The position numbers and the translations under genes were made by a program. Shown here one piece after another: positions 1 through 8,116 of a DNA stretch of 64,000 nt (position 1 is its first letter; each line of letters starts with the position of its first letter). Source of the stretch: Mesorhizobium loti (GTDB lineage: Bacteria > Pseudomonadota > Alphaproteobacteria > Rhizobiales > Rhizobiaceae); assembly GCF_013170705.1 (NCBI RefSeq), contig NZ_CP033334.1, forward strand, positions 6,239,501 through 6,303,500. The letters run 5' to 3'. The notes under the pieces are model-generated. The model was not told the origin of the DNA. It saw nothing but the letters and a program-made list of their open reading frames with translations, and did not search any database.

Positions 1-121
1 GGACGAATTTGCTCGTAAAAAAACGGCCGACGACCGGTAAGATACGGTCATCGTTGACCTTTCTGGCCCATCGCTCGATCCACTCCAGATCAAAGCTGCT
101 CCTGCTTCCATATCTACTCAT
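1..121 (-). CDS. Hypothetical protein, N-terminal 40 residues only (runs off left edge)
   Basis: The reading frame starts at ATG 121 with a strong ribosome site (CAGGAGGATC) just upstream and continues open off the window edge. The visible start reads MSRYGSRSSFDLEWIERWAR and later has VVGRFFTSKF. This is soluble and basic, with no signal peptide. It follows the ABC-ATPase/PEBP gene on the same strand after a 34-bp gap, so it is probably in the same operon. I do not recognise the family with confidence. An SCP2-like small lipid-carrier protein is a guess based only on the FFTSKF-type segment. Confidence 0.6.
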   Translation of the reverse strand, partial: MSRYGSRSSFDLEWIERWARKVNDDRILPVVGRFFTSKFV

Positions 122-155
122 ATGATCCTCCTGATTGGGGAATTCCTGCCCGTTC

Positions 156-2333
156 CTAACCGGGTAATGACTTCTTTGCGGGCCCGTAAACTGCCACGAA
201 CGACGCGGCATCGATCGCAACCGGCATCACTGCAGCCGCAAATACCGCGAAATCGGCTTCGGCCGGCAACTCGACTTTGTCCACCTTCAGCGCATAGAGC
301 GTGAAGAAGTACCGGTGCGCTCGATCCGGCGGCCAAGGTCCACCGTATCCCTTGCCAAATCCCGGGATCTTGAATGTCACGAAGTCGCTGTTGAACTCGA
401 CAGCGCCGTGCGGCATTCCCAGGCTCCCGCTCGCTCCTTCCGGCAGTTCCCTAAGTTCCGCCGGAATGTTTGCCACCAGCCAGTGTGCAAACGAGCGGGG
501 AAAATTAAACGCCTCTGGCAGATCAGGATCGGTGATGGCCAACGCGAAGCTGCGCGTGCCTTCCGGAGGACCTGACCAAACCAACCTGGGCGAGAGGCGG
601 TTGTCTTCGGCGAACCGGTCGGGGATAACGCGCCCCGGCGCAATATCCGGACAACTCAGCACGAAAGATGGTGTTGCCGCCATATGGTTCACCTCCTGGT
701 TCAGCAGGGTCACAGACCTTGGCACCGGCCGGCCCTGTTCAAGTCTCGGACTATGGCTATCTGCGACCGGCATCGGGTTGTCCGGATCATTCTCGTTGGC
801 GGCCTCCCCGGGCAATCGCGCCGTTGCGCGGCGACCGAACATGGCATTGAGGATGACATGTCCGTCGAACGGCGGCTCAAAATCAGCCGAAATCGCGCCA
901 TTGCGAAACACGTGAACCCGCGTGCACAGATTCAGGAATTCTTCGAGCTCGCTGGATAGGAACACCACCGCGTTGCCCCGGGCCGCGAATTCCTTGAGGT
1001 TGCGGTAAAGATCCAGCTTGGCCCCCACGTCGATGCCGCGGGCCGGATCGTTGAGCACCAAAACCACCGGCTTTTCGGCAAAGGCCCTGGCAATCAGCAC
1101 CTTCTGCTGGTTGCCGCCTGACAGCGATGTGATCAGGTTCTGGGGGCTTCCCATTTTGACGGCCAGTTTGCTGGACTCCCACTCGAAAACCGGCGTCAGC
1201 TTGGTTCGGTTGACGAAGTTCAGCACACCGCCGGACCGGAATTCGCGATACACTGGGAGCAGCAGATTTTCGTATATGCTCAGATTGGCAAAGATGCCTT
1301 CTTTCTTGCGATCGCCGCTCACGTAGCTGATGTTGTTTCGTCGCGCCGATGCGAGATCAGTAACCTCGCTGGCCTTGCCGTCGTTAACCACCACCAGCCG
1401 GCCGGCAATCGGAGACTGGATGCCGGCGATGCACCTTACGAAGTCCGCCTGCCCTTGCCCGTCCAGGCCGGTGATCCCGATGACCTCGCCGGGGTACACC
1501 GTGAAATTGACAGCTGCAGCGTCTGACCAGACCCGAAGGTCAGTCGCGCGCAGAACCGGTCGGTCGCCAAGACGCGTCGGCAAAGGCTGATCACGGCTGG
1601 TCCCACTGCGCTCGGCGCCGGCAATGAGTTCGAGAATCCTGGACTCGGTGATCTCCTCTTTAGCCAGCTTGCCGACATCCACGCCGTCGCGCAGGACTGT
1701 CGCACGGTCTGCAATACGCACCAGCTCGGCGATACGGTGGGTGACGATCAGAATGCTCGCCCCCCCTTGCTTCAACTGCCGCATCTTGCGAAACAGCCTC
1801 TCCGTGGAATCGAAGTCGAGCGCCGCAGACGACTCATCGAGGATCAGGACCTTGGGATCGGTAAGGAGAGCCCTGGCGATCGTGACCCACTGTTTGACGC
1901 TCAGGGGCAGTTCGCCTACCAGGCCGGAGAGGTCGATTTCGAAGCCGAGGAGCTCGCGCATCAGCGCGGCTGCCTTGGCCTCCTTTTCCTCCCGGTTCAT
2001 GGATGAACCCAGCAGGCTGTCTGCGCCCAGGTAAAGGTTGTCCAGCACCGAGCACTCATCTGCAACAAGCACCTCCTGAAAAACATTGGAGATGCCCAGC
2101 TGGCGCGCTTCGTGTGGAGACGTTGCCGACTTTCCAAGGATTGAGACCTGGCCGCTATCCGGAATCAGAACGCCCGAAATAACCTTCGCGAGCGTGCTTT
2201 TGCCCGAGCCATTACCACCAATGATCGCGTGAACCTCGCCCGCATAGGCCGTCAGGTTGCACCCGCCGAGCGCTACCGTCGGCCCGAAGGTCTTCCTGAC
2301 CGATGAGAGTTCAACCGTGGGGTACGACATCAT
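156..2333 (-). CDS. Sugar ABC transporter ATPase read through in frame into a PEBP (YbhB/Raf-kinase-inhibitor-like) domain
   Basis: Residues 1 to about 510 form a double ABC ATPase of the RbsA/MglA type. The first Walker A is GGNGSGKST and a Walker B-like VLILDESSAALD follows; the second half has SLSGGNQQK and VLVLNDPARGID, including the usual degenerate second P-loop region. The last 175 residues are a complete YbhB/YbcL-type PEBP protein (DPDLP...FAHWLVANIP...YGGPWPP). RbsA-type ATPases normally stop near 500 residues, so this is a fusion by loss of a stop, or translational coupling. The start chosen is ATG 2333, followed by a second ATG at 2330; a GTG at 2390 would add 19 poorly conserved residues. 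It lies downstream of the periplasmic binding-protein gene in the same orientation. The matching permease is not in the window and may lie left of it. Confidence 0.85.
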   Translation of the reverse strand: MMSYPTVELSSVRKTFGPTVALGGCNLTAYAGEVHAIIGGNGSGKSTLAKVISGVLIPDSGQVSILGKSATSPHEARQLGISNVFQEVLVADECSVLDNLYLGADSLLGSSMNREEKEAKAAALMRELLGFEIDLSGLVGELPLSVKQWVTIARALLTDPKVLILDESSAALDFDSTERLFRKMRQLKQGGASILIVTHRIAELVRIADRATVLRDGVDVGKLAKEEITESRILELIAGAERSGTSRDQPLPTRLGDRPVLRATDLRVWSDAAAVNFTVYPGEVIGITGLDGQGQADFVRCIAGIQSPIAGRLVVVNDGKASEVTDLASARRNNISYVSGDRKKEGIFANLSIYENLLLPVYREFRSGGVLNFVNRTKLTPVFEWESSKLAVKMGSPQNLITSLSGGNQQKVLIARAFAEKPVVLVLNDPARGIDVGAKLDLYRNLKEFAARGNAVVFLSSELEEFLNLCTRVHVFRNGAISADFEPPFDGHVILNAMFGRRATARLPGEAANENDPDNPMPVADSHSPRLEQGRPVPRSVTLLNQEVNHMAATPSFVLSCPDIAPGRVIPDRFAEDNRLSPRLVWSGPPEGTRSFALAITDPDLPEAFNFPRSFAHWLVANIPAELRELPEGASGSLGMPHGAVEFNSDFVTFKIPGFGKGYGGPWPPDRAHRYFFTLYALKVDKVELPAEADFAVFAAAVMPVAIDAASFVAVYGPAKKSLPG
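684..697 (-). promoter_or_regulatory. Internal Shine-Dalgarno and ATG for a separate PEBP cistron
   Basis: AGGAGGTG lies at 690-697 on the minus strand, six bases before an ATG at 683 that is in frame inside the fused gene. From this ATG a 175-residue PEBP-family protein would be made (156-683). A near-perfect ribosome site at exactly the domain boundary suggests the PEBP part was, or still is, translated independently. The upstream ATPase may simply have lost its stop codon. Confidence 0.7.
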
Positions 2334-2427
2334 AGGTCCAGTTGGCCGACGTTGGTCGGCTAGACTTGCATGGAATGAAGGAAATGCCACCCCGTCGGCG
2401 TCGAAGGGGTGGCCAGACCGGTGGCAG

Positions 2428-3606
2428 TCACTGCGCCTTGAAGGTCTCGGGATCAGCCGGGCGCAGGAAAAACTGGTCCAGGTAATCCTTGCTTGCCCAG
2501 TTCTGTGCGCCGACGTTGTACCAGCCGTCAGAGTCTTCGCTGCAGTCGGCCGGGACGGCCTTTTCGAGCTGCTCGTAAGTGAGCGTCTGCGGCTTCGTTA
2601 GGATGGACTGGACCTTCGGCCCCTGTCCCTGAAGAGTGCGCATCATGATGTTCCACGCGAACTCAAAATCATCACCTGGGGGCCATGCCTGGACCGCCTG
2701 GCTGACGAAATCCTTGTTGTTGCGCCAATAGCAAAGCGCACCGATTTCGCCGCCGATCGAGAACGGCACCATGTCGCGTCCACTCTGTTGCAGAGCGCGC
2801 AAGGCACCCAACTCAGACGCCGACTGGATGATGATGCCGTTCAGGTCGCCCGGATTGGTGGCCAGCCATTTCTGGATCTCGGACTGGGCAACCTGGTCGG
2901 TCCACATGCCGGCAACTTGACCCACCACTTTGATGTCGGGGTATTTCGCCAGTGCCTTCAGCACGCCAACGTTCTGGGAATCCGATGCCGAAGCGCCGGG
3001 AATGCCTTCGACAACAAGGACGTTACCCTTGCCATTGATCTGCTTGGCCATCCATTCGCCGAGCATGCTGCCACCGACCACGAAATTCGCGGAGGAGTTC
3101 ACAGCATATGGAGATGTCAGATACCCGGTGGCCGAAAACACCGGTATGTCACGCTGGTGAGCGTATTCAACGGTCTGGTTCAGCGAAGTCGGATTGGAGC
3201 AACAGACGATGATTGCGTCGACGCCCTGGTCAACAAGCTGCCGCATCTGCTGGATCTGCGTGGAGTCGTTCAGGTTCGACTGGGTAATGATCACGTCCTT
3301 GACGAGGCCGAGCTTCTTCCATTTCGGAATGAGTTCCTCCTGCAGACGTTTCATCACGTCAGCGCGCCACGTATTGCCCGCATATGAGCTTGCATAGCCG
3401 ATCGTCCACGGCGGACCCTTCTTTGGCTTCCAATCGCGATACGCACTCTCCGCGAGCGGCTGCATCGGATCCATCATGTCCTTGTTGTAAAGTTCGTCCT
3501 GGATGTTCTTGGGCAGCTCATCCACGCCACCGGCAAATGCCGGACTGAAGCTGGCGATCGTTGCGACAACGGCAAGCGATCGCAACATGGTTGCGAATGT
3601 CGTCAA
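2428..3606 (-). CDS. Periplasmic sugar-binding protein of an ABC transporter
   Basis: This is a periplasmic-binding-protein-1-like (RbsB-type) solute receptor of 392 residues. It has a signal peptide (LRSLAVVATIASFSPAFAGG) and then the family pattern IGYASSYAGNTWR..., QMRQLVDQGVDAIIVCCSNP..., GKGNVLVVEGIPGASAS and GIIIQSASELGALRAL. The start is TTG 3606, because AGGGAGG sits five bases upstream of it; the next ATG (M7) is too far from that site. It precedes the ATPase gene on the same strand by about 95 bp, so the two likely form one importer. The substrate is unknown, although a sugar or polyol is usual for this family. Confidence 0.88.
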   Translation of the reverse strand: MTTFATMLRSLAVVATIASFSPAFAGGVDELPKNIQDELYNKDMMDPMQPLAESAYRDWKPKKGPPWTIGYASSYAGNTWRADVMKRLQEELIPKWKKLGLVKDVIITQSNLNDSTQIQQMRQLVDQGVDAIIVCCSNPTSLNQTVEYAHQRDIPVFSATGYLTSPYAVNSSANFVVGGSMLGEWMAKQINGKGNVLVVEGIPGASASDSQNVGVLKALAKYPDIKVVGQVAGMWTDQVAQSEIQKWLATNPGDLNGIIIQSASELGALRALQQSGRDMVPFSIGGEIGALCYWRNNKDFVSQAVQAWPPGDDFEFAWNIMMRTLQGQGPKVQSILTKPQTLTYEQLEKAVPADCSEDSDGWYNVGAQNWASKDYLDQFFLRPADPETFKAQ

Positions 3607-3839
3607 TTTTTCCTCCCTTAGTGCCGGGCGTTGAGCCGTGTGCACGCTGAGTTCAGTGGAACCCGCGAGGGACTATCGGGCAATCAGGACCTTGGAGGTA
3701 ATACATTTTTCAAATGCGCTCTATACGCTTTCGCTATGGAGATCTCTCGGCTGAAGGGTCCAAGATAGAAGCTATGGAGTTTCCCAAAGATTGGCGTGCT
3801 TTGGGGCCGAAGCGGCCAGTCAGCTCTTGAGCGATAGAA

Positions 3840-3881
3840 CAGATCCCGCAGGCTCAAGCCATATGCCAGATACCAGCGCAT
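3840..3881 (-). mobile_element. Short remnant resembling an IS6-family transposase N-terminal segment
   Basis: The minus strand encodes MRWYLAYGLSLRDL, which resembles the conserved 'VRWYL.Y.LSLRDLEE' segment of IS6-family transposases. The similarity stops abruptly on both sides. One end coincides with the point where the histidine-kinase remnant begins on the other strand. Only 14 residues match, so this is a scrap at best and could be chance. Confidence 0.35.
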
Positions 3882-4297
3882 GAGCTTCGCACCCCTCTGG
3901 CGGGCTTGAAGACCCAGGCACAGGTGGCGCTTGCAACCCCTGATGGTCCCGGTCGTGAAGAGGCGCTTCGTCATATCGTCACGTCTGTCGACCGCACCAG
4001 CCGAATCGTCCGTCAAGTGCTGGCGCTCGCGGCGCTCGAAGCGGCGCCGCCGCCCTCCGCAGCCTAGACCGAAATGGCGTGGCGATCTCCGATGGGGGCC
4101 AGGCGTGGATGACGATGAGCTGCCGCGCATCATCGAGCGGTTCCATCGAGGGCGCAACAAAGCGCTTCCGGCACCGGGCTTTGTCTTACGATCGCAACAA
4201 TGGCGGCGGCGCGACTGGGAGCGATCCTTAGTTTCCGGAATCGACCCGACCGGCAGGGCTGGTCGTCGAGTTACAATGGCGCGCGACTTCCCGCTGA
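3879..4297 (+). pseudogene. Decayed 3' half of a sensor histidine kinase
   Basis: The plus strand begins abruptly at the H-box HELRTPLAGLKTQAQ and continues through the dimerisation helix (SVDRTSRIVRQVLALAALEA). After a frame change come the ATPase G1 region (GPGVDDDELPRIIERFHRGRN) and, in a third frame, the G2 region (LTIATMAAARLGAILSFRN), ending with LVVELQWRATSR and TGA at 4295-4297. At least three frameshifts and a missing N box show it is non-functional. The pattern is that of QseC/TctE-type kinases. The 5' half, including the sensor part, is absent, and the break coincides with the IS6-like scrap. It converges on the DadA-like gene. Confidence 0.8.
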
Positions 4298-4318
4298 AGC
4301 CGCGTCACGCGTCCTGGA

Positions 4319-5584
4319 TCAGAACCTATCCTTCCGGAAAGGTGCCAGATCGATCGCCGTCGGCAAACCGGCGGCAAGCTGCGACACGATCTTGCCGGTG
4401 ACAGCGCCTCCGATCAGGCCCTGATGGCCATGGCCGAAGGCGTAGATGACGTTCCTCGCCCGCGACGCCCGGTCGATGACCGGAATGCTGTCGGGGGTTC
4501 CCGGCCGATGACCCATCCAGCGCGTGACCTCGCCGACCTCCAATTTCCGGAACATGGGTCTCGCCTGCTTCAGGAGAACATCCGCCCGGTGCATGTTCGC
4601 GGGCGCCCTCAAACCGGCGAACTCGACATTGCCGGCGATCCGCAGGCCATCTTCCATCGGCGAGGCGACGAACTTGCGGTCGGCCGAGATGGTCTGGATG
4701 CGCAAGCCGGTATCGGCGCCCTTGACCATGATGTGGTAGCCGCGCTCGCTTTCAAGCGGGATCCGGTCGCCAAGCTGGCGGGCAAGTTCGCCCGACCGGG
4801 CGCCGGCGCAAATCACCACGGTCTCAACCGGCATGCGATCGCCACCTTCAAGTCGCACCGCCGAAGGACCGCTGGCCCCCATGTCGAAGCCGATGACTTT
4901 CGCCCTGAAGAACCGTGCACCCTGTCGTGCCGCGTGTTCGGCGAGCCTGGCGACAAGCCGGCCAGGATTGGGGCACTGGCCCTGCTCGGGCAAATAGACC
5001 GCGCTCTTGAAGATCGGCGCCAGGGCCGGTTCGAGCTGACGGATTTCATCGGCATCGAGGATGTCCACCTTGACGCCGTGCTCGCGCCGCAGCCCGAGGC
5101 CATAGGCACCCTTCGACGGGCCATCGGCCGTTTCGTGGACGAAAAGCTGACCGCGCTTCTGCAGAAGATCCTCGCAGCCGGCTGCCTTGATCAGCGGCTC
5201 GTAGCACTCAAATGTGTAGCGGTGCAGCGAGCGCATCGCCGCTGATATCTCCTCGACGCGCGGTCTGCGGCTGGCGGCTAGGAAGCGCAACAGCCAGGGC
5301 AGCGCGTGCGGCAGATAGGCGAGCCGCACGATCAGCGGACCTTCCGGATCCATCAGCCATTTCGGCACGTTGCGAAGCACACCCGGCATCGCGTTCGGGA
5401 TGCAGGATCCCGGGCAGATGCCGCCGGCATTGCCGAAGGAACATTGCTCCTCCGATCCGGGCAAGGCCGGATCGACCACCTCGACGGCAAAACCCTGCTC
5501 GAGCAAATAGTTCGCGGTGCAGACGCCGATGATGCCGGCGCCGATGACCGTCACCTTGCCGCGCGGCGTGCTTGTCGATGTCAT
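4319..5584 (-). CDS. FAD-dependent D-amino-acid dehydrogenase-like oxidoreductase (DadA family)
   Basis: The 421-residue DAO-family flavoprotein opens with the FAD-binding segment VTVIGAGIIGVCTANYLLEQG and an acidic beta-strand end (VEVVDP). It has the DadA-type FGNAGGICPG segment, and near the C-terminus WMGHRPGTPDSIPVIDR and YAFGHGHQGLIGGAVTG. Family members oxidise D-amino acids or D-hydroxyproline to imines. Here the gene sits in a block with a proline-racemase-family epimerase and a polar amino-acid importer, so a role as the hydroxyproline (HypO-like) oxidase is a reasonable inference. The start is ATG 5584, 23 bp after the aldolase stop. No membrane segment is evident. Confidence 0.88.
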   Translation of the reverse strand: MTSTSTPRGKVTVIGAGIIGVCTANYLLEQGFAVEVVDPALPGSEEQCSFGNAGGICPGSCIPNAMPGVLRNVPKWLMDPEGPLIVRLAYLPHALPWLLRFLAASRRPRVEEISAAMRSLHRYTFECYEPLIKAAGCEDLLQKRGQLFVHETADGPSKGAYGLGLRREHGVKVDILDADEIRQLEPALAPIFKSAVYLPEQGQCPNPGRLVARLAEHAARQGARFFRAKVIGFDMGASGPSAVRLEGGDRMPVETVVICAGARSGELARQLGDRIPLESERGYHIMVKGADTGLRIQTISADRKFVASPMEDGLRIAGNVEFAGLRAPANMHRADVLLKQARPMFRKLEVGEVTRWMGHRPGTPDSIPVIDRASRARNVIYAFGHGHQGLIGGAVTGKIVSQLAAGLPTAIDLAPFRKDRF

Positions 5585-5607
5585 GGCGATCGATCCGGAT
5601 GTGCCGA

Positions 5608-6390
5608 TCAGGGCGCGATCGCGCTCGGCGTGCCGGCGCGGAAGGCCGGCAGCGACCGCGCCACCATCTGCTGCAGCATGCGGAAGTCGGAGAGGTAGGC
5701 CATGAAGCGGTAGCCCATCTTGCGCATGTCGACACCATAGGCCACCGAGCCGCAATGGATGCCCGGAATGACGCCGGCTTCCTTGCACTTGGCGGCGATG
5801 TATTCGATCGCCTCGTAAACCGAGGGATAGCGCGGATCGAAGCCGGGCGCCTCGCCCATGGTGACGGCAAGGTCCGAGGGACCGACGAAGATGGCGTCGA
5901 GGTTCGGCGTCTTCAGAATGTCTTCCAGGTTCTTCACGGCCTGGTCGCTCTCGATCATCGCCATGGTGATGATGGTGTCGTTGGCGTGCTGAAAATAGTC
6001 CGCCCCGGCATAGAGCGAGGCGCGCAGCGGGCCGACGCTGCGGCCGCCCTTGGGAAAATAGCGGCAGGCCTTCACGAAGGCATCAGCTTCCTCGGCGGTG
6101 TTGACCATCGGGCAGATCACGCCATAGGCGCCGGCATCGAGCACCTTGCCGATGATCGCAGGATCGTTCCACGGCACGCGCACCATCGGCGTCGTATCGG
6201 TCGTCGAGATCGCCTGCAGCATCGGCACGGCGTCGACATAGTCGGTCGCGCCATGCTGGAGGTCGACGGTCAGCGCATCCCAGCCTTGCTGGGCCATCAG
6301 TTCGGCCGAGATCGACGACGGAATGCCGAGCCAGCCCGTCACCACTTCGCCGCCGGCGGCCCAGATGTCCTTCACCTTGTTCTTGCGCAT
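5608..6390 (-). CDS. HpcH/HpaI-type class II aldolase
   Basis: The 260-residue protein is an HpcH/HpaI aldolase (2-keto-3-deoxy-acid aldolase family). It shows the TIM-barrel markers WDALTVDLQHG, PMVRVPWNDPAIIGKVLDAGAYGVICPMV (metal and pyruvate side), RSVGPLRASLY, MIESDQAVKNLEDIL (metal-binding Glu) and DAIFVGPSDLAVTMG. These enzymes split or join hydroxy-oxo-acids with release of pyruvate or a small aldehyde. The start is ATG 6390 behind an AAGGACC site. It is packed between the GMC oxidoreductase and the DadA-like gene on the same strand. The physiological substrate cannot be read from sequence. Confidence 0.9.
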   Translation of the reverse strand: MRKNKVKDIWAAGGEVVTGWLGIPSSISAELMAQQGWDALTVDLQHGATDYVDAVPMLQAISTTDTTPMVRVPWNDPAIIGKVLDAGAYGVICPMVNTAEEADAFVKACRYFPKGGRSVGPLRASLYAGADYFQHANDTIITMAMIESDQAVKNLEDILKTPNLDAIFVGPSDLAVTMGEAPGFDPRYPSVYEAIEYIAAKCKEAGVIPGIHCGSVAYGVDMRKMGYRFMAYLSDFRMLQQMVARSLPAFRAGTPSAIAP

Positions 6391-6407
6391 AGCCTTGAGG
6401 TCCTTTG

Positions 6408-8102
6408 CTATTGTCGGGAATTCAAAATCAGGTCCGCCGCTTTTTCAGCGATGGCGATGGTGGTGATGTTGGTGTTGGCGGCGATGATCGTCGGCATGAT
6501 CGAGGCATCGACGACGCGCAGGCCCTGCACGCCGCGCACGCGGCATTCGGCATCCAGCACCGCCAACGGATCGCCGTCGGCGCCCATCTTGCAGGTGCCG
6601 GAGACATGCCAGCCCGACCAGACGGATTGCTTGACCCAATCGGCGATCAGCTCTTCATTGCCGAGCATCGCCTGGATGCGGTCGGTGGTGCCGAACTTGC
6701 GCTTGAGCAAGGTTTCGCGGAAGAACGGCGCGTAGTCGAAGAGGTAGGCCGCGGTTGCGGTCTTGATCCAGTTCGACGGCTTGCGGACGCTGAGTGCACG
6801 CGCCTCGTCGCTGTAGCCGGCCAGGAACCAGGTGTTGACGTGCTGCTGGACGTCTGGCGACTGCATGATCTTGCAGATGCGCTTGAAGCCATCGACAAGG
6901 CGCATCAGGTCGCGGCCGTCGGAGGCCATGTTCAGATCGACGATCGGCTCATCGGTCTGCACCGCGGACTTCAACGTCACGGTGCCGCGCGAATAGGATT
7001 TGTTGACGCAGACATTGAGCGCGCCCATCGCCTTGCCGAGCGGATGCCAGCCGGCACGGTTGACGGGCATCAGCAGCATGTCGCCGGGATGGCAGTTGGC
7101 ATGGTTCGAAGAGTATCTGACGCCCAGAAATATGTGGCGCCGCTGACCGGGCTTGAGCCGCGCGGATTTCTTGAAATGCGCGCCGACGGCCAGATGCGGA
7201 TGATCGGTCAGGTTCTCGCCGACACCGGGGCGGTTGGCGACCACGTCGATGCCCAGCCGCTTCAGCTGCGCCGCCGGACCGATGCCAGCGCGCATCAGGA
7301 TGGCCGGCGAATGCAGGGCGCCAGCTGAAACGATCGTCTCGTTGGCGCGATGAATCTTCGTGCGGCCAGCGATCGTGACCTCGACGCCGGTGATGCGCGT
7401 CCCCTCGGTCACCAGTCTCTCGACGAAGGCATTGGCGAAGATGTGCAGGTTCTTGCGGGCACGCGCCTCGGCGTCCAGATAGCCGATCGCGGTCGAGACG
7501 CGGCGGTCGTTCTCGTTCGACAAAGGCAGCGGGAACGAGCCGTCCTCGAAACTGCCATTGTAGTCCGGCCGGTAGGGATAGTCGCTTTCCGTCACCTTGA
7601 GGACGGATCGGGTAAAGCCGGCCCAGTCCTGCGGAAAGACGCGGCGGATCGGAATCCGCCCGGTCTTGTTGTGAAGCTCGCCATCGAAATCGAGATCGCG
7701 TTCCAGCTTCTTGAGATAGGGCAGCATGCCGTCCCATCCCCAGCCGGGCAAGCCGAGACCTTCCCATTCGTCATAGTCGTGCGGCATGCCGCGCACCGCG
7801 AACTGGCCGTTGATGCTGGAGCCGCCGCCCATCACCTTGGCCTGTTCGAGCTTGGCCATCTTGACCACCTGCGCATTCTGCTTGGGCGAGCGGTTGAAGA
7901 CGCGTAGCTCCGTCCAATGGTATTTCGGGTCGAAATAGGACAGGCCGGGATAGCTGTCGGCAATGACCTCCGGAACGTCGTCCGGCGGCGTGTCGGGCCC
8001 GGCTTCGAAAAGCGCGACCTGCTTCGTGCCGTTCTCCGAGAGACGGCTGGCGAGCACGGCACCCGCCGAGCCGCCGCCGACAATGATGTAATCGAATTGC
8101 AT
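6408..8102 (-). CDS. GMC-family FAD oxidoreductase (choline/alcohol dehydrogenase-like)
   Basis: The 564-residue glucose-methanol-choline oxidoreductase starts with YIIVGGGSAGAVLASRLSE (ADP-binding fold). It contains GGGSSINGQFAVRGMPHDYDEW, the second GMC signature (SAGALHSPAILMRAGIGPA) and the catalytic C-terminal pattern SGWHVSGTCKMG. It ends with VDASIMPTIIAANTNITTIAIAEKAAD. It oxidises an alcohol to an aldehyde or ketone. The aldehyde dehydrogenase gene lies 14 bp upstream in the same operon, so the pair probably carries out a two-step alcohol-to-acid oxidation. The substrate is unknown. Confidence 0.93.
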   Translation of the reverse strand: MQFDYIIVGGGSAGAVLASRLSENGTKQVALFEAGPDTPPDDVPEVIADSYPGLSYFDPKYHWTELRVFNRSPKQNAQVVKMAKLEQAKVMGGGSSINGQFAVRGMPHDYDEWEGLGLPGWGWDGMLPYLKKLERDLDFDGELHNKTGRIPIRRVFPQDWAGFTRSVLKVTESDYPYRPDYNGSFEDGSFPLPLSNENDRRVSTAIGYLDAEARARKNLHIFANAFVERLVTEGTRITGVEVTIAGRTKIHRANETIVSAGALHSPAILMRAGIGPAAQLKRLGIDVVANRPGVGENLTDHPHLAVGAHFKKSARLKPGQRRHIFLGVRYSSNHANCHPGDMLLMPVNRAGWHPLGKAMGALNVCVNKSYSRGTVTLKSAVQTDEPIVDLNMASDGRDLMRLVDGFKRICKIMQSPDVQQHVNTWFLAGYSDEARALSVRKPSNWIKTATAAYLFDYAPFFRETLLKRKFGTTDRIQAMLGNEELIADWVKQSVWSGWHVSGTCKMGADGDPLAVLDAECRVRGVQGLRVVDASIMPTIIAANTNITTIAIAEKAADLILNSRQ

Positions 8103-8116
8103 GTGCTTGCGCTCGC

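Noticed and set aside
4424..5245. Long plus-strand frame opposite the DadA-like gene
   Set aside because: It is the antisense of a clear flavoprotein. Its composition is rich in Arg, His and Gly without motifs.
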